Assembly: GCF_910577345.1 (NCBI RefSeq)
Contig: NZ_CAJTMT010000001.1
Coordinates: forward strand, 235,699-299,698
Direction: 5' to 3'
Length of the DNA: 64,000 bases
Source: an uncultured Duncaniella sp.
GTDB lineage: Bacteria; Bacteroidota; Bacteroidia; Bacteroidales; Muribaculaceae
Position numbers and translations under genes: made by a program. Below, in pieces: positions 18,195 through 28,065 of this stretch. Position 1 is the first letter of the stretch. Each line of letters begins with the position of its first letter. The notes under the pieces were generated by a model. It was not told where the DNA came from, searched no databases, and worked only from the letters and a program-made list of their open reading frames with translations.

Positions 18195-19610
18195 TTACAA
18201 ATAACCTTTTAAGATATACTCCATATCGCGTTGCGAGGGGGAGTAAGAGGGCACGCCGACCTTATCAAGCAGCCTGACCACCCTCTCCTTTTCAACCTCG
18301 CCCCATGCTTCATCGAAATGCTCGGTCCCGTCGAATCCCTTAAACGGTATGACCGAATTGTCCTTGAAATTGTACTTATTATTTATAAAGAAAAATCCTT
18401 TCAAATTCTTATCGGGGTCATGAAACATTATGTTGTTTGTCGTGCCCACAATATTGTTGTTGGCAAAACGGACATTTCTTGGCGATTTGTCACCGCGGCC
18501 GGAACACAGTATGATTTTAGGGCAATCAACAAAATGGTTATACGAGAAATCCACATTCTCCACGCGGTGGTATGAAGTAAGCGGTTCTGCCTTGATGTCG
18601 GTCTGCGCTGTCGGACGCTCAAAGACACCCATACGCACCAACAGGCTTAAATCGTCAAGACGCGCCATGAAGTTGTCGTAGACGGTATGGCCCTGGTTAA
18701 TGATGCGGATACCGCTGGTACCTCTTTTGTTATTTCCAATGAATGTGTTGTTTTCAATCACGTTATAGTGACCGTGACGACACACAAGACCACCGCTTGA
18801 TTCAAAGAACAGATTGCCACGGAGAACATTGTGACATGATTTCACGGATATGATTTCGTTTTCCCCATCGCAGTGCAGAAACACGTTGTCCTCGACAATG
18901 GTGCGCGATTCAAGCTGCGAGGACCATGAATGACCGATTCGTATGATTTCAGCTCCGTTACCGTAGTAAGGATTGCGGTTGCCGAATACATTGTGGTCGA
19001 TAATATGATTATTTATGTGTAAGTCATCGTTGAATTCAACCTGAAGCACAAGACCACCGACACGTTTATTGGCGAGATAGCAATGGTCAAGGCGGTTGTT
19101 CTCGCCATAAATCTTTATCCAGTACTCTGCCGCGGGCTTCTTTCCATCAATCAGCTTGCCGCTTTCGCTCATCTCGGGATTGTTGCAGTCGTCAATCACA
19201 CAATTTGTCATACGGCAATTCGAGGCCATTTCGGTTTTTGACTTTCTGAACCCGATCATTTCTCCACCAAGGGCCCAAGCCTTGTTGAAATAGAGTCCGT
19301 CAAGCTTGATATATTCGCCGAACAAGCTGAAATGCAAAGGACCTGTGAAAACGACCTTGCCGGGATGCTCGGGCCGGATTGAAATGGTATCATCGGCAGT
19401 TCCTCTGGCAACTATATCGACACGCCCGATTGAATCATATATGCCGTCGCGCAATATCACATTGTCGCCCGGTTTCAGGGATTCAGATTTAAGCAGAGCC
19501 TTCATCTGTCCGGCCTCGGAAGGAGAAAAATAGTAGTCCTTCGCGTGAGCACCGAATGCCATTGTCATGGCAAGCAATATTGCGACTGTGGATAATGATA
19601 ATTTATTCAT
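18195..19610 (-). CDS. PL6 family polysaccharide lyase (chondroitinase B-like)
   Basis: A 471-residue secreted beta-helix protein with a signal peptide ending AHA (23). PL6 signatures are clear: NGAEIIRIGHS at ~218-228, EIISVKSCHNVLRGN at ~252-266, and GGLVCRHGHYNVIENNTF at ~273-290. K257 and R278 match the catalytic Lys250/Arg271 of Pedobacter chondroitinase B, and acidic residues E221, E250 and E252 are placed to bind the calcium. Family members cleave alginate or dermatan sulfate; no sulfatase is encoded nearby and there is no alginate pathway, so the real substrate is probably another uronic polymer. It is the first minus-strand gene, divergent from the regulator. Confidence 0.9.
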   Translation of the reverse strand: MNKLSLSTVAILLAMTMAFGAHAKDYYFSPSEAGQMKALLKSESLKPGDNVILRDGIYDSIGRVDIVARGTADDTISIRPEHPGKVVFTGPLHFSLFGEYIKLDGLYFNKAWALGGEMIGFRKSKTEMASNCRMTNCVIDDCNNPEMSESGKLIDGKKPAAEYWIKIYGENNRLDHCYLANKRVGGLVLQVEFNDDLHINNHIIDHNVFGNRNPYYGNGAEIIRIGHSWSSQLESRTIVEDNVFLHCDGENEIISVKSCHNVLRGNLFFESSGGLVCRHGHYNVIENNTFIGNNKRGTSGIRIINQGHTVYDNFMARLDDLSLLVRMGVFERPTAQTDIKAEPLTSYHRVENVDFSYNHFVDCPKIILCSGRGDKSPRNVRFANNNIVGTTNNIMFHDPDKNLKGFFFINNKYNFKDNSVIPFKGFDGTEHFDEAWGEVEKERVVRLLDKVGVPSYSPSQRDMEYILKGYL

Positions 19611-19632
19611 GATACTGTTGATTTTTTCGCTG

Positions 19633-19640
19633 CAAAGTTA
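19633..19640 (-). promoter_or_regulatory. Promoter -7 box for the PL6 gene
   Basis: On the minus strand this reads TAACTTTG, matching the Bacteroidetes -7 consensus TAnnTTTG, about 22 bp before the PL6 ATG. The -33 element is not convincing. The 225-bp intergenic region is shared with the regulator gene and is the natural place for its binding site. Confidence 0.55.
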
Positions 19641-19797
19641 TGCACTAATATCAAAACCCGCTTTAAATAACGTTTCAAATATTTTAATTTTCATATCATG
19701 ATGTTTTTTATCCATCTAACAAGGTATTAGGCTGTTATAATATTTAAAGATAGTAGATATTTTATGTCTGTAATTAGTAATTTTAATAAATTTCATC

Positions 19798-19805
19798 TAT
19801 ATTTG
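19798..19805 (+). promoter_or_regulatory. Promoter -7 box for the hybrid regulator gene
   Basis: TATATTTG fits TAnnTTTG and lies 30 bp before the ATG. No clear -33 TTTG is seen at the expected distance. Confidence 0.5.
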
Positions 19806-19835
19806 CACCCGAATAACAACAGTTAGTAACAGTCC

Positions 19836-22800
19836 ATGAGAAACTTTATCACATTCCTCTTTTTCTTCTGTTATATAATCTCACCAATGCAATCGAAAGC
19901 TGCGGTGACGGGCAATGAATCCGTTAAATATTCCTCCATCCAGATCGAGGACGGTCTCTCCCAGATTTCGGTTGTCGATATTTTTCAGGATTCAAAAGGC
20001 TATTTATGGTTCGCCACACGAAATGGATTGAACAGATATGACGGACGTGATTTCAAGGTGTTCCGTCATGAGAAGGGAAATCCCGGCAGTCTGAGCGACA
20101 ACCACGTCACATCACTGGCCGAGGATAACAATGGCAATCTATGGATTGGCACACGCCACGGACTTTCAAAACTGGACCTTTCATCCGAGAAGGTGACCGC
20201 CTACGTCGACTCTCTCGCCTACAAAATGTTTGAGGACGGTATCCGTGCCCTTGCCCTCGATGCAAACGGACGTGTGCTCATCGCCACTCCTCACGGTCTC
20301 TTCATGGCGATAGACGACGATAAGTTCGAATCAATCCTTCCGGAAGTGAAAGGGACAATAGTGGAAGGATTGGCGGTGACAAAAGACGGTCGTATTTTCG
20401 TAGGCTCAACCACCCACGGACTCTATATCCTTAATAAGGACCACAACCCGGTCAAACATTTCGACTCCCACAACAGCTCCCTCCCGACCGATGACATCAA
20501 GGAGATTTATGAAGATTCCAAAGGCAACATCTGGCTTGCCAACTCTTCCGACGGCATGATACTTCTGGATGTGGCCACAGGTAAGAATAAGGTATTCAAC
20601 TACTCAAATTCAGCACTTCCATCCAATAACATACGCTGTTTTGCCGATGATGGAGAGCAACTCTACATAGGTACCTCGGAAGGTGTCAGCAGGATGTCGC
20701 TTAAAGATTCGGACTACAAAATCGAATTCGAGACCAACAGTCTGTCCAATTTCTCGGTATATTCAATCTTGATTGACAATGCGGGCACACGTTGGGTGGG
20801 AACATATTCCGGCGGTGTCAACTTCTACAATCCAATCTCGAACCGCTTTGGCTTCCATCATCCGGTCAACCCTACCCAAAACTACATGAGTATTTTTGGC
20901 TCAATGGTGTATAATCCGGACAACAACCTCCTCTATATCGCGACCGAGGGACACGGATTGTTGGAATACGACATACGCAGCGAAAAATCGCGCTTCCACC
21001 TCATTGATAAATCTGACCATCAGCAAAGCAAAAACATCATCAAGTGCCTGACATATATTGACGGGAAAATCTGGTGTGGCACACCATCCGGCGAGATATT
21101 CATATTCAATCCGGAAACCGACACTTTCTCGCTGTATTTCAAGACCAATAAATGCACAATCTATTCCATTGAACCTGATTCTGACGGAAGTCAATGGATA
21201 GCAACCACATCAGACACCATAGGCATTGCCCGTCTCAAAGAAGGCAAAATCATTGAAAAAAGTTTCTCTGAAGCTAAAATTGCAATCCCGAGCGGTAGGG
21301 TCATAAAGAAAGTGTCCAAGGATGTATGGCTTTTCGGCACAAGCCGCCACGGCCTCATCAAATATGACCGCAATCGCGACGAAGTTTATCAGATTGGGGA
21401 TGAAAGCGACCTAAAGAATGCCTACATCACATCCATCGCAAAAGATAAAAGCGGAAATTCTTATTGGATCGGAACTTTCGGAAATGGATTGTTCAACTAT
21501 GTTCCGGCTACAGATAATATAACTAAGGTGAAATTGTCGGAAGATGATGTACCCGTGGAAGTGTGTCAGGTCGTTCAGGACAACAGCGGGAATTTATGGA
21601 TATGCACAACTGAGGGCATCACGAGCCTTAATCCCGCATCGGGCGAACGCATGAACTATACACGCACGTCCGACATCCGTATTCAGGAATTCACAATCCA
21701 CAGTGGCATTGCTCTTGAAAGCGGAGAGGTGTTCTTTTCGGGCAGCAATGGATTCATCACCTTCAATCCGGCTGAAATCAAGCGCAATGAGTATCAACCT
21801 CCAATCGTATTTACCGGCCTGTCCGTCAACAACAAGCCGATTGAGCCTAACGACTCTCACGGAATTATCGACAACAGCATTGACGACACCGGTTCCATAA
21901 CGCTTGACTATAATCAGAACAATCTCTCAATCTCCTACGCAGCACTTAACTACATAAATCCCGAGCAGAATCAGTATGCATTCATGCTCGAAGGTGTGGA
22001 CGACGATTGGGTCTATGTCGGCAACCGAAGGGAAGCTCATTATGCAAATCTGGCTCCCGGTGAGTACACATTCAAGGTCAAGGGTGCCAATAATGACGGC
22101 GTATGGAGCACCGATGCACGTTCCATAAAAATACGCATCACTCCTCCATTCTGGAAGACATGGTATGCCTATACCTTCTATCTTCTGGCCCTCATCGGCA
22201 TATCTTTCCTGATAATGTACTATATCTTCAAGAAAAAGACACTTGAACAGTCTCTGGAATACGAGCAAATGAAACAGAAACAGGCCGAAGAGTTCCATGA
22301 ATCAAAGATACGCATGTTCACCAATTTCTCGCACGAACTGCGTACTCCCCTCACACTCATCGTCTCCCCTCTGCAAGAATTGCTCAAGCGCACCGACTTC
22401 AACAGCACCGTGCGCAACAAGATTTCGCTTATCTACAATAATTCGCAGCGCTTGCAGCTTCTGGTCAACCAGCTCATGGATCTCCACAAGAACCAAGCCG
22501 GACAGATGCAGCTCAAGATAGCCAAAGACGACATTGTGCCGTTCATGCAGGAAGTGTATTCCGCATTCAACCAGATTGCGGTAGCAAACAGCATCAGCTT
22601 CAGCTATGTCTGCAGCGAAACGTCGCTGCCGGCATGGTTCGACAAGTCACTCTTTGAAAAAGTCGCCTTCAACCTCCTATCCAATGCGTTCAAATACACC
22701 AAACCGGGCGGAGTGATTGAAATGAAAGTCGAGCCGATAGCCAACGACAATCAGCTTATCCCCGGCCAGACCCATAGTCTACCCGACATTCCCCATGATG

Positions 22801-23954
22801 TCCGTCTTGTCCATATAGCTGTGTCTGATTCAGGCCGTGGCATTCCTGAAGACGAGCTGACAAACATATTCTCTCCATTCTATCAGGTCGACGACAACAA
22901 GTCGAAGAACATTATCGGCACAGGTATCGGCCTGAGCCTCACACGCTCGATTGTCGAACTGCACCACGGTGTGATTTGGGCTGAAAACAATCCGGAAAAG
23001 GGTGCGACTTTCCATGTGATATTCCCTATTGATAATAGTGTGTATACCGACGATGAGATTGACCACGACACGGACGAAAGAGTTGTCATGGATGTGTTCC
23101 CGCCGACAACACCGACTGCGGAATTCAAGGTTGACAAACGCTATACCGTGCTTCTCGTGGAGGACAACAAAGATGTGCGTGAATATGTGAAAGAATGTCT
23201 CGAACCATACTACAATGTGATTGAGGCCGAAGATGGACAGAGAGGCTTCGAATTGACCGCCGAACGCTATCCCGACATTGTGGTGAGCGACATCATGATG
23301 CCCGTGAAGGATGGTCTCGAACTCTGTGCGATGATTAAGAATGACATGCGTACAGGCCACATCCCCGTCATCCTTATGACGGCGCGCTCGATGGTGATGC
23401 AGATAAAGGAAGGATTCGCGTCCGGTGCGGACGACTATATCGTCAAACCGTTCAATATGGACATCCTGCTCTACCGCATCAAAAACATTCTTGCATCAAG
23501 AGAGAAACTGCGCAACCTCTACGGCAAGCAATTCTCACCGGAGGCAATGGGCATAGAGATTGTTTCCTTCAATGATAAATTCACACAAAAATTCTTCAGC
23601 ATCATAGAGAAAAACATCTCCAACAGTGAGCTGAACATCGAATTCATCTGCAAGGAAATCGGTCTGAGCCGTGCGAACCTCTACCGTAAGCTCAAAGCAA
23701 TCACCGAGCTGTCGCCAATGGAACTGATCCGCAACAAACGCCTTGAAGTGGCCGCCAAACTCCTGTTGGAATCCGACAGTTCGGTATCAGAAATCTCAAC
23801 ATACGTCGGATTCAACAGCCATGCGTATTTCACCAACTGTTTCAAGAGCACCTACGGCATGTCGCCATCAGATTTTGTGGCCAAACATAAAGCGTCAAAT
23901 CAGAATTTCGAGCAGACTTTAACCGTGGAACCCGAACCTGCGGTCTCGATGTAA
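19836..23954 (+). CDS. Hybrid two-component system regulator of the polysaccharide cluster
   Basis: A 1372-residue sensor with all parts in one chain: signal peptide (1-22), two seven-bladed propellers made of Reg_prop repeats such as GYLWFATRNGLNRYDG and GNLWIGTRHGLSKLD (~35-690), Y_Y_Y domain (~700-768), membrane helix (~775-797), histidine kinase dimerisation domain with H833 (NFSHELRTPLT), ATPase domain (NLLSNAFKY ~945, DSGRGIP ~998, GTGIGLSL ~1028), receiver with phospho-acceptor D1152 (VVSDIMMP), and an AraC-type HTH (~1262-1352). In Bacteroidetes such proteins bind an oligosaccharide in the periplasm and switch on the adjoining PUL. It starts 226 bp from PL6 and its end overlaps the PL8 gene by 55 bp. 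Confidence 0.96.
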   Translation: MRNFITFLFFFCYIISPMQSKAAVTGNESVKYSSIQIEDGLSQISVVDIFQDSKGYLWFATRNGLNRYDGRDFKVFRHEKGNPGSLSDNHVTSLAEDNNGNLWIGTRHGLSKLDLSSEKVTAYVDSLAYKMFEDGIRALALDANGRVLIATPHGLFMAIDDDKFESILPEVKGTIVEGLAVTKDGRIFVGSTTHGLYILNKDHNPVKHFDSHNSSLPTDDIKEIYEDSKGNIWLANSSDGMILLDVATGKNKVFNYSNSALPSNNIRCFADDGEQLYIGTSEGVSRMSLKDSDYKIEFETNSLSNFSVYSILIDNAGTRWVGTYSGGVNFYNPISNRFGFHHPVNPTQNYMSIFGSMVYNPDNNLLYIATEGHGLLEYDIRSEKSRFHLIDKSDHQQSKNIIKCLTYIDGKIWCGTPSGEIFIFNPETDTFSLYFKTNKCTIYSIEPDSDGSQWIATTSDTIGIARLKEGKIIEKSFSEAKIAIPSGRVIKKVSKDVWLFGTSRHGLIKYDRNRDEVYQIGDESDLKNAYITSIAKDKSGNSYWIGTFGNGLFNYVPATDNITKVKLSEDDVPVEVCQVVQDNSGNLWICTTEGITSLNPASGERMNYTRTSDIRIQEFTIHSGIALESGEVFFSGSNGFITFNPAEIKRNEYQPPIVFTGLSVNNKPIEPNDSHGIIDNSIDDTGSITLDYNQNNLSISYAALNYINPEQNQYAFMLEGVDDDWVYVGNRREAHYANLAPGEYTFKVKGANNDGVWSTDARSIKIRITPPFWKTWYAYTFYLLALIGISFLIMYYIFKKKTLEQSLEYEQMKQKQAEEFHESKIRMFTNFSHELRTPLTLIVSPLQELLKRTDFNSTVRNKISLIYNNSQRLQLLVNQLMDLHKNQAGQMQLKIAKDDIVPFMQEVYSAFNQIAVANSISFSYVCSETSLPAWFDKSLFEKVAFNLLSNAFKYTKPGGVIEMKVEPIANDNQLIPGQTHSLPDIPHDVRLVHIAVSDSGRGIPEDELTNIFSPFYQVDDNKSKNIIGTGIGLSLTRSIVELHHGVIWAENNPEKGATFHVIFPIDNSVYTDDEIDHDTDERVVMDVFPPTTPTAEFKVDKRYTVLLVEDNKDVREYVKECLEPYYNVIEAEDGQRGFELTAERYPDIVVSDIMMPVKDGLELCAMIKNDMRTGHIPVILMTARSMVMQIKEGFASGADDYIVKPFNMDILLYRIKNILASREKLRNLYGKQFSPEAMGIEIVSFNDKFTQKFFSIIEKNISNSELNIEFICKEIGLSRANLYRKLKAITELSPMELIRNKRLEVAAKLLLESDSSVSEISTYVGFNSHAYFTNCFKSTYGMSPSDFVAKHKASNQNFEQTLTVEPEPAVSM

Positions 23955-25924
23955 TAGATGCCCGGCTCCTCAACGAGATATTTCCTGCCGTCAAGGTCAA
24001 GGAGTTCGCCGGTGACATAGACTGCGGCCCAATATCCGGGTGATACTTCCGGAAGATGTATCACCTGTGCCGCACTGTCGTTGCGCAGCAGTCGGACTTC
24101 CCTTGCGGCATTGAAATTTTTCGCTCTGCTTTTATCGCAATCGGGCATGACGATATATGCGTAATTGCCGTTCCGAGGCTTTGCGCCGTGCGATAGAAGC
24201 AACTCAACGACATCGCCCTCAACATCCTTCGGGCGATACATTCTCATATTGTCATGCCATTGGCCTATACGGTGCTCCGATTTTAAGGTCAGAGGAGTGT
24301 CGCCCATAGTGATATAGGCGGTATTGTCATGGAAAATCGTTTGATGACCGCTGTAGTCCTTAGCTCCATCAATCCTCACCCATCTGCCATTTTCAAGCAA
24401 TTCGAGATTACCTCTTTTGAGTCGCTGGTCTATGGTTGTCGTGACTTCGGCAATGCTGTCACTATTAATCCCTGCACCTACACACACCACAAAGTCCGGG
24501 GCAAATATCCATGCCTTACGGGCAGTCAGTCCGTCGCGACAGAAATCCATGACCGACATTCCGCAGTCGCCAACATCTATACCTCCCACCATACCGCTTG
24601 AATTGCGCGATTTCGTAGCCCTTATGCTCGGCAACTCTTCTGATCCTTGATAGGAAGTGATACCCGGAATATTTCTCCAGTTCCAAAACGGGAATACGTT
24701 GAGATATTCATCACCTCTGACATAGTAGTAAGTTGCACCGTCGCCAAGATAGTAGCCTTTGACGTTATCCTCATTGACAAGTTCAGAGCCAATTATACGC
24801 GATGACGACATCTTCAATGTAGCCATCCAACCGGGGGTGCGATGCACAGTGAAATCAGATGAATAGAAATGCTTGTGACCAACGAGATCATTGCTTTCCG
24901 CAGGGTATCCAGCCAGCCCCATGTCGGAAGCGACGAAAGCGGTTGCATATCCTTTATGAATCTGGGCATTATGGAATAGCTGTCGGCCAAGCGAGTTTAT
25001 GTCCATGTATCGTTTCCACACCACCCATCTATAGCCTTCGTTCATCAGCGACTCAAGAATTTCAGTCTGCCGGTCGTCAAAACGATATGATGTCCCGTCA
25101 AATAGTCTTTTGAAAAAACTCATTCCTGAGACAAACGACATGCCATAGTTGCCAAACTGCTGCTGAGGGCCATGCTGATGGAAACTCCAGTCAGGCTGTA
25201 TTCCTTCACCGGCTCCAACCCTGATTTCCGATGCGATGGTGTCGCGGGCAGCCTTGATAAGCTCCACATCTTCCTGCATGATAGCCCGAATCAACACATT
25301 TCCGGCCAGCCACACTTTATTTTGCCCAGTCATCTTGAACCGTGCCGCACTCATTATTTCTATGGCACCTGCCCTTTCCTCATCGGAAAGTTCGTCGTCC
25401 AACATGATAAACGCTCCTCCGAGAGTCTTTGGCACCCCGATTTCGTTTTGCCACCAGTTGAGACACTTTGGTTTCTCCTTCAGCCAATAACCGAGCGCCT
25501 TATGGATGTCGGCCTTCAACTGAGGTGACTTATATCTTTCCGAATCCTTGGAATAATACAGCTTCGTCAGTTCAAGCACCCGTTCAGCATGGAGTTTCGG
25601 TTCCCAGCCCGATCGCTTTTTATCGGCATAATCAATGTCACTGAAACTTCCATCCTGCTTCATCAATGCAAGGTAGCCATCAATCTTCCTAAAATCGAAG
25701 GGATATTTCTGATGCAGTTCCATGACTATCTGGTCCGACATTTCAACCTCCGGTTCTATTCTCAGAAAATCATTGTAGAGAGAATCATCAGCCGAATATG
25801 AGGGTATGAGAATCTCACGGTAGTTACTCTTAAGTTTCTCGATGTCGGAAACGGCGGGGTGACCATACGCATTAGTGACCGACAGTATTAACAGCACCGG
25901 TATGAGAAATAGTTTTTTCATCAT
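23900..25924 (-). CDS. PL8 family polysaccharide lyase
   Basis: A 674-residue secreted lyase with a signal peptide ending near YGHPA. The alpha-toroid carries the PL8 active site: NWWQNEIGVPKTLGG at ~156-170, WSFHQHGPQQQFGNYG at ~246-261 with H251 and Y260 matching the catalytic His/Tyr of chondroitinase AC, and R314 (NSLGRQ). The later beta-sandwich domains are present to the end. PL8 covers hyaluronate, chondroitin AC, xanthan and related lyases; it cuts on the non-reducing side of glucuronic acid, giving products suited to GH88. It is transcribed towards the regulator gene and overlaps its 3' end. Its own promoter-like box lies at 25977-25984. It is about 674 residues, slightly shorter than classical 700-800-residue members. 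Confidence 0.9.
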   Translation of the reverse strand: MMKKLFLIPVLLILSVTNAYGHPAVSDIEKLKSNYREILIPSYSADDSLYNDFLRIEPEVEMSDQIVMELHQKYPFDFRKIDGYLALMKQDGSFSDIDYADKKRSGWEPKLHAERVLELTKLYYSKDSERYKSPQLKADIHKALGYWLKEKPKCLNWWQNEIGVPKTLGGAFIMLDDELSDEERAGAIEIMSAARFKMTGQNKVWLAGNVLIRAIMQEDVELIKAARDTIASEIRVGAGEGIQPDWSFHQHGPQQQFGNYGMSFVSGMSFFKRLFDGTSYRFDDRQTEILESLMNEGYRWVVWKRYMDINSLGRQLFHNAQIHKGYATAFVASDMGLAGYPAESNDLVGHKHFYSSDFTVHRTPGWMATLKMSSSRIIGSELVNEDNVKGYYLGDGATYYYVRGDEYLNVFPFWNWRNIPGITSYQGSEELPSIRATKSRNSSGMVGGIDVGDCGMSVMDFCRDGLTARKAWIFAPDFVVCVGAGINSDSIAEVTTTIDQRLKRGNLELLENGRWVRIDGAKDYSGHQTIFHDNTAYITMGDTPLTLKSEHRIGQWHDNMRMYRPKDVEGDVVELLLSHGAKPRNGNYAYIVMPDCDKSRAKNFNAAREVRLLRNDSAAQVIHLPEVSPGYWAAVYVTGELLDLDGRKYLVEEPGIYYIETAGSGSTVKVCSKF

Positions 25925-25976
25925 GATAAAAAGATTGATATGACTGTGGGATTGATATATCTATATGTTACTGATG

Positions 25977-25984
25977 CAAAATTA
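25977..25984 (-). promoter_or_regulatory. Promoter -7 box for the PL8 gene
   Basis: The minus strand reads TAATTTTG about 50 bp before the PL8 ATG. It fits the Bacteroidetes -7 consensus; no good -33 partner is seen. Confidence 0.45.
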
Positions 25985-26079
25985 GATAAAAGCCTCTTCA
26001 TCAACTCGCAAATTTGCGTCTTTTACTTTATAAATTATCTCAAATTAGATATAAATAAGTCTCTTATTGATTACAGGGG

Positions 26080-26110
26080 TTGATTCCCGACATTAAGGCT
26101 CGTAAATTTG
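26080..26110 (+). promoter_or_regulatory. Promoter for the TonB-dependent receptor
   Basis: TTG at 26080-26082 and TAAATTTG at 26103-26110 are separated by 20 bp, matching the Bacteroidetes -33/-7 spacing. The receptor ATG follows 36 bp later. This is the best promoter in the window. Confidence 0.65.
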
Positions 26111-26146
26111 CCGAAAAATTCACAATTCGAAAAATAACCTTACATC

Positions 26147-28048
26147 ATGAAAAGTAAACTGCTTCTCACGACGGCTCTCATACTTCTGGGTGGATCATCC
26201 TTCGCCCACACGTTGGACAAGGATACTATCGGTTTGAATAATGTCACCGTCCACGGTCAGGCTAAAGCCACCGTCGAGCTGCTACCTCTCAGCGTGACGA
26301 CCATAACAGCCACGGAAATCGAAAACAGCAGGGAGACATCAATACTCCCTGTCCTCTCCAACAAAGTCCCCGGATTGTTTGTCAGCGAGCGTGGACTGAT
26401 GGGCTTCGGTGTTTCAGGTGGTGCGGCCGGCTCAGTCAACATCCGTGGTGTCGGCGGTGGAAACAAAGTTCTGTTCATGATTGACGGACAACCTCAATGG
26501 GCATCCATATTCGGACATGCACTTCCCGATACCTACACATCAGGAGACGTGGCCAAAGTCGAAGTCGTCCGAGGGCCATCCTCGCTTCTCTACGGTTCAA
26601 ACGCGATGGGCGGTTCGGTCAACATCATCACCCGTCACGCAACGCAGAGCGGATTCAAAGGTTCGGCAAATGCTATGTGGGGAAGCTACGCCATGCAGAA
26701 ATACGGTGTAAATCTCGGATATAAAAATGACAGGTTCAATGCCTTTGTCAATGCAACATACGAGAGTACTGACGGCACCCGTCCGCGCAGCCGGACATGG
26801 CTTGCAAGCCAGTTTGGATCTCTACAATACAAAATTTCCGGACATTGGAAAACCGGAGCCAACGTAACCATGACCGAGACATGCCCTCACAATCCGGGAT
26901 CTGTCCAGGATCCTCTTATTGATATGTGGACACGCGTCACGCGCGGGACAGCAGCGGTGTTTGTCAACAATACCTACGCAGCAACCTCCGGTCAGCTCCA
27001 ACTCTACACCAACTGGGGAAATCATAAGGTAAATGACGGTTATTCCGCCATAGGCACAGCGACAAACGGAGGCAAACCGCGTGACTATATCTTCCATTCC
27101 AAGGATTTCAATATGGGTATCAATCTCTATCAGAACATCAGTCCCTTTGAGGGCAATGTCACCTCCGCCGGTGTTGACTTTCAACACTGGGGAGGCAACA
27201 CATGGAACACCATGATTGATGGCTCCGCTGACCAACCAGGCGTAAAAGAACACGTCAACGAGGTGTCAGGCTATCTCATGACGCAACAATCCCTGCTGAA
27301 CAACATCCTCTCGCTCAACGCAGGTCTGCGATTGCAACACTCATCGCAATTCGGAAATATGCTGGTTCCGCAGGCCGGTTTCATCGTAAGAGCCATTGAG
27401 GGCAATACATTCAAATTTTCCTGGGGCAAAGGGTTCCGCAGTCCCAATCTCCGCGAACTCTATATGTATCCCCCTCACAATCCGGATCTCAAACCGGAAT
27501 ACCTATGGAACTACGAAGTTGAAATACGCCAGACATTTCTTAACAACCGTCTGAGCGCAGGACTTGCCCTCTTCTATATCGACGGTAAGGACATGATTCA
27601 GACAGTCAAGGAGAAAAATCCTTATACCGGCGGACAGATGCTCAACAAAAACATCGGCGATTTCCGCAATAAGGGATTCGAGATAGAGGCCAATTATTCC
27701 ATCACTCCCGACCTCACCCTCTCAGCCAACTATAGCTACCTCCACACAACCGACAATGTCCTCTACGCTCCTAAAAACAAATTAGTGGTCCAGCTCTCCT
27801 ACCGTCCGGGCAACTGGCAGTTTGCATTGGATTCCAATAGCGTATGGCATCTGCGCACGGGTGGTCCGGACGCTGAAAGCTATTCTCTGCTTGACGGCCT
27901 CGTCGGTTACAATTTCCAATTACAAAAAGGTTGCAGACTTAATGTTTTCACAAAAGTAGACAATATAACAGCTACCCGCTACGAAACAATCTATGGCTTC
28001 CCAATGCCAAGAGCCACTGCAATGGCAGGCTTCAACCTGACGTTCTGA
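26147..28048 (+). CDS. TonB-dependent outer-membrane receptor (non-SusC type)
   Basis: A 633-residue outer-membrane receptor with signal peptide ending near SFAH (21). The plug domain (~35-165) has the usual blocks: NIRGVGGGNKVLFMIDG, VAKVEVVRGPSSLLYGSNAMGG and VNIITR. The rest forms the 22-strand barrel and ends with phenylalanine (MAGFNLTF), the normal BAM signal. It is far shorter than SusC proteins (~1000), lacks the N-terminal carboxypeptidase-like domain, and has no SusD partner, so it more likely imports a metal chelate or vitamin such as heme, siderophore or cobalamin than a glycan. The ligand cannot be told from the sequence. A strong promoter precedes it and a long hairpin follows. 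Confidence 0.9.
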   Translation: MKSKLLLTTALILLGGSSFAHTLDKDTIGLNNVTVHGQAKATVELLPLSVTTITATEIENSRETSILPVLSNKVPGLFVSERGLMGFGVSGGAAGSVNIRGVGGGNKVLFMIDGQPQWASIFGHALPDTYTSGDVAKVEVVRGPSSLLYGSNAMGGSVNIITRHATQSGFKGSANAMWGSYAMQKYGVNLGYKNDRFNAFVNATYESTDGTRPRSRTWLASQFGSLQYKISGHWKTGANVTMTETCPHNPGSVQDPLIDMWTRVTRGTAAVFVNNTYAATSGQLQLYTNWGNHKVNDGYSAIGTATNGGKPRDYIFHSKDFNMGINLYQNISPFEGNVTSAGVDFQHWGGNTWNTMIDGSADQPGVKEHVNEVSGYLMTQQSLLNNILSLNAGLRLQHSSQFGNMLVPQAGFIVRAIEGNTFKFSWGKGFRSPNLRELYMYPPHNPDLKPEYLWNYEVEIRQTFLNNRLSAGLALFYIDGKDMIQTVKEKNPYTGGQMLNKNIGDFRNKGFEIEANYSITPDLTLSANYSYLHTTDNVLYAPKNKLVVQLSYRPGNWQFALDSNSVWHLRTGGPDAESYSLLDGLVGYNFQLQKGCRLNVFTKVDNITATRYETIYGFPMPRATAMAGFNLTF

Positions 28049-28065
28049 CAGAGGCTTATAATGGC

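Noticed and set aside
10982..19610. Calling the cluster an alginate locus because of PL6 and the alginate-lyase-fold protein
   Set aside because: There is no PL7, PL17 or DEH reductase, and two fucosidases, GH2 and PL8 do not fit alginate.
26147..28048. Taking the TonB-dependent receptor as the missing SusC of the polysaccharide cluster
   Set aside because: It is 633 residues, has no SusC-type N-terminal domain and no SusD neighbour, and has its own promoter outside the cluster.
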